A stretch of 42,581 bases of DNA from positions 1-42,581 of the forward strand of contig VXRN01000068.1 in assembly GCA_009838465.1 (NCBI GenBank), read 5' to 3'. Made by a program: the position numbers and the translations under genes. Positions 41,355 to 42,581 of the stretch are shown piece by piece. Numbering within the stretch: position 1 is the stretch's first letter; every line of letters starts with the position of its first letter. The notes beneath the pieces were generated by a model. It was not told the origin of the DNA, ran no database searches, and saw nothing but the letters and a program-made list of their open reading frames with translations. Source of the DNA: Dehalococcoidia bacterium. Lineage in GTDB: Bacteria > Chloroflexota > Dehalococcoidia > Lucifugimonadales > UBA1123.

Positions 41355-42227
41355 CTATATCCCGTATATTCCCTCCGCATTCTCCGAAAACAGCGCCTGC
41401 CGCTCACCAGCCGTGAAGTCTCCCGTTATCTCGTCATACGCGCTTACTATCGTGTCGTAATCGCTAAACAGGCTGTCCACAGGCCAGTTTGTGGCGAACA
41501 GGCTGCGTTCGACTCCAAACGCCTCGATGCAGTGCAGGACGTAGGGACGAATGCTGTCCACCGTCCAGTCGTGGTCGGCCATGCCGAGGCCCGAAATCTT
41601 GCAGATGATGTTCTCCGCTGTTGCGGCGGTCCTCATTCCCTTCTTCCAATTCTCGAAGTACTCCGGTGTTCGCTCTTCCGGTACTCCCGCGTGGTCCATG
41701 ACAATTGGGATATTGGGAAACTTCACGGCCAGCGCGACCAGCTTCTTCATGTCCTGCCACTGCGCCGCTATGCTGGCTACAAGATCGAATTTCTCCAACA
41801 GCGCATAGCCCCTATGGAAATCGGGCTCCACTAGGTAGTCTCCGTAAGAAAAGTCCCGGATCCCTCCCATGTTTTCGTACTCGCAGTGGCGTTCCAGGGT
41901 CGCTTCGACGTCAGGGGCTCTCAGGTCGGCGTATGCGACTATCGCCTGCGGAAATCCCGTGCGCTCAGCGGCTGCTTGCAGCCATTCCGTCTCCTTCACC
42001 GGATCGTCCGAACCTATGGCCGCCTGCACGTGAACGGCCTTGGTCACGTTCGATGATCGCGAGACTTCGATGAAGTCCTCAGCCAGCCAGTTCCGTTTCG
42101 CCAGCTTTCTGGGAAGGGTGCCAAGAGAAGGATGTACGACGTCGGGCTGCCAGTGAGCGTAGAACAGCTCCGGGTGCTGCATGTCATAGAAGTGTACGTG
42201 GGCGTCAACGAACTCCGGCTTATCCAT
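41355..42227 (-). CDS. Amidohydrolase-2 family protein
   Basis: A 290-residue metal-dependent hydrolase: FVDAHVHFYDMQHPE (HxH), VMDHAGVPEERTPEYFENW, CKISGLG and FATNWPVDSLFSDYD (in place of the more usual GSDWP). It belongs to the decarboxylase/lactonase branch of the superfamily. The ATG at 42227 is preceded by AGGAGA. The C-terminus is complete. The hicBA pair follows, then the tail of a second homologue, so the locus once held two such genes or a duplicated 3' end. Confidence 0.88.
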   Translation of the reverse strand: MDKPEFVDAHVHFYDMQHPELFYAHWQPDVVHPSLGTLPRKLAKRNWLAEDFIEVSRSSNVTKAVHVQAAIGSDDPVKETEWLQAAAERTGFPQAIVAYADLRAPDVEATLERHCEYENMGGIRDFSYGDYLVEPDFHRGYALLEKFDLVASIAAQWQDMKKLVALAVKFPNIPIVMDHAGVPEERTPEYFENWKKGMRTAATAENIICKISGLGMADHDWTVDSIRPYVLHCIEAFGVERSLFATNWPVDSLFSDYDTIVSAYDEITGDFTAGERQALFSENAEGIYGI

Positions 42228-42280
42228 TCTCTTCTCCTATGATGGGCTCACAAGGGTAATACGAAATCCAATTAACATAT

Positions 42281-42316
42281 CCCCTCTCCCTCGGGGAGAG
42301 GGTTAGGACGAGGGTA
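42281..42316. repeat. Dispersed CCCTCTCCC/GGGAGAGGG hairpin repeat, copy 2
   Basis: CCCCTCTCCCTCGGGGAGAGGG forms a hairpin and is followed by TTAGGACGAGGGTAG. It differs from the copy at 24754 by a few bases. Confidence 0.7.
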
Positions 42317-42346
42317 GAAAAACATCATTACAAATATGTTGGGCCA

Positions 42347-42531
42347 CTAGTACTGTGTCCAGTTGGTTCTGACATATGCAGGGCTGCCCCCAACCCCTGG
42401 ATTCCCGCTTTCGCGGGAATGACGATTGGGCGCTTGAGTATGTCATATTCACATGGTTTTGGTACTAGTACGGTGTCCAGTTGGTTTTGACGTATCCAAG
42501 CCGCCCCCAGTCCCTGGGTTCCCGCCTTCGG
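42347..42531. repeat. Direct repeat of about 66 bases at the right edge
   Basis: Two units at 42347-42413 and 42465-42531 begin CTAGTAC(T/G)GTGTCCAG, run through TTGGTT(C/T)TGAC(A/G)TAT, and end at CCCGC(T/C)TTCG. The first carries a full GGATTCCCGC hairpin copy (42399-42423). GTACTAGTAC at the start of unit two is palindromic. No open frame of note lies between 42228 and the window end. Confidence 0.75.
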
Positions 42532-42581
42532 AGACCTTTGCGTAACTGGTCAAGCGGGCTTTTTGGGCGGTTCTTGGCAAG

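Noticed and set aside
1..42581. CRISPR array or insertion sequence with transposase
   Set aside because: No regularly spaced repeats with unique spacers and no transposase-like protein were found; the repeats are dispersed hairpins.

Overview
The window looks like chromosomal DNA of a Chloroflexota bacterium, most likely a Dehalococcoidia / SAR202-like lineage. This rests on gene content: an LLM-type flavin monooxygenase, several SDRs, an Ldh-family dehydrogenase, RraA-like and amidohydrolase-2 proteins, lipoproteins with Thr-Pro or collagen-like linkers, and a MutS2/Fmt/SecDF core. It is an inference; there is no rRNA or other decisive marker. Many promoters look like extended -10 boxes (TGnTATAAT), and GTG/TTG starts are common. 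Intergenic gaps carry dispersed hairpin repeats.

Left edge (1-3931), accessory: an AAA+ ATPase is followed by a 49-codon stub of what looks like its partner S8 (subtilisin-like) peptidase, broken at an inverted repeat. Next come a frameshifted retropepsin-like protease with its small partner gene and a P4-type tyrosine integrase beside the 3' end of tRNA-Ala(GGC). This is the classic arrangement of a tRNA-integrated island lying to the left of the tRNA.

Middle left (4008-12319), catabolic and hypothetical genes: RraA-like protein, LLM flavin oxidoreductase, an intact retropepsin, an NTF2-like protein, a duplicated dimeric-barrel protein, an S9 prolyl-oligopeptidase-like peptidase, and a minus-strand trio (D-2-hydroxyacid dehydrogenase, VOC protein, unknown protein).

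Housekeeping block (12418-17348): peptide deformylase, CCA-adding/HD nucleotidyltransferase, SecD and SecF. The last three form an overlapping operon.

Dehydrogenases, repair and sugar oxidation (17412-26088): a zinc-type alcohol dehydrogenase, a 3-hydroxyisobutyrate-dehydrogenase-like protein, endonuclease IV, a VIT1/CCC1 transporter and an SDR. A tight minus-strand cluster follows (aldo/keto reductase, two small membrane proteins, RhaM-type mutarotase, lactonase-like amidohydrolase, Ldh-family dehydrogenase) that reads like a non-phosphorylating deoxysugar (L-fucose or L-rhamnose type) oxidation pathway.

Right part (26385-42227): two tandem MFE-2-type SDRs, a Nudix hydrolase and a large DUF4349/PKD lipoprotein. 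A TPP-riboswitch-controlled thiG-thiE-thiS operon has a complete attenuator visible in the DNA. Then come mutS2, a DUF192 lipoprotein, fmt, a nitronate monooxygenase, a glycerophosphodiesterase, a Uma2 remnant and another SDR. A hicBA toxin-antitoxin pair sits between a complete amidohydrolase and the 3' remnant of a second copy. The right end holds repeats only.

The best leads for something undescribed are the broken AAA/S8 pair on the island, the hicBA insertion between homologous gene ends, the small membrane gene with an in-frame stop inside the sugar cluster, and the three-copy 115-150 bp repeat family.
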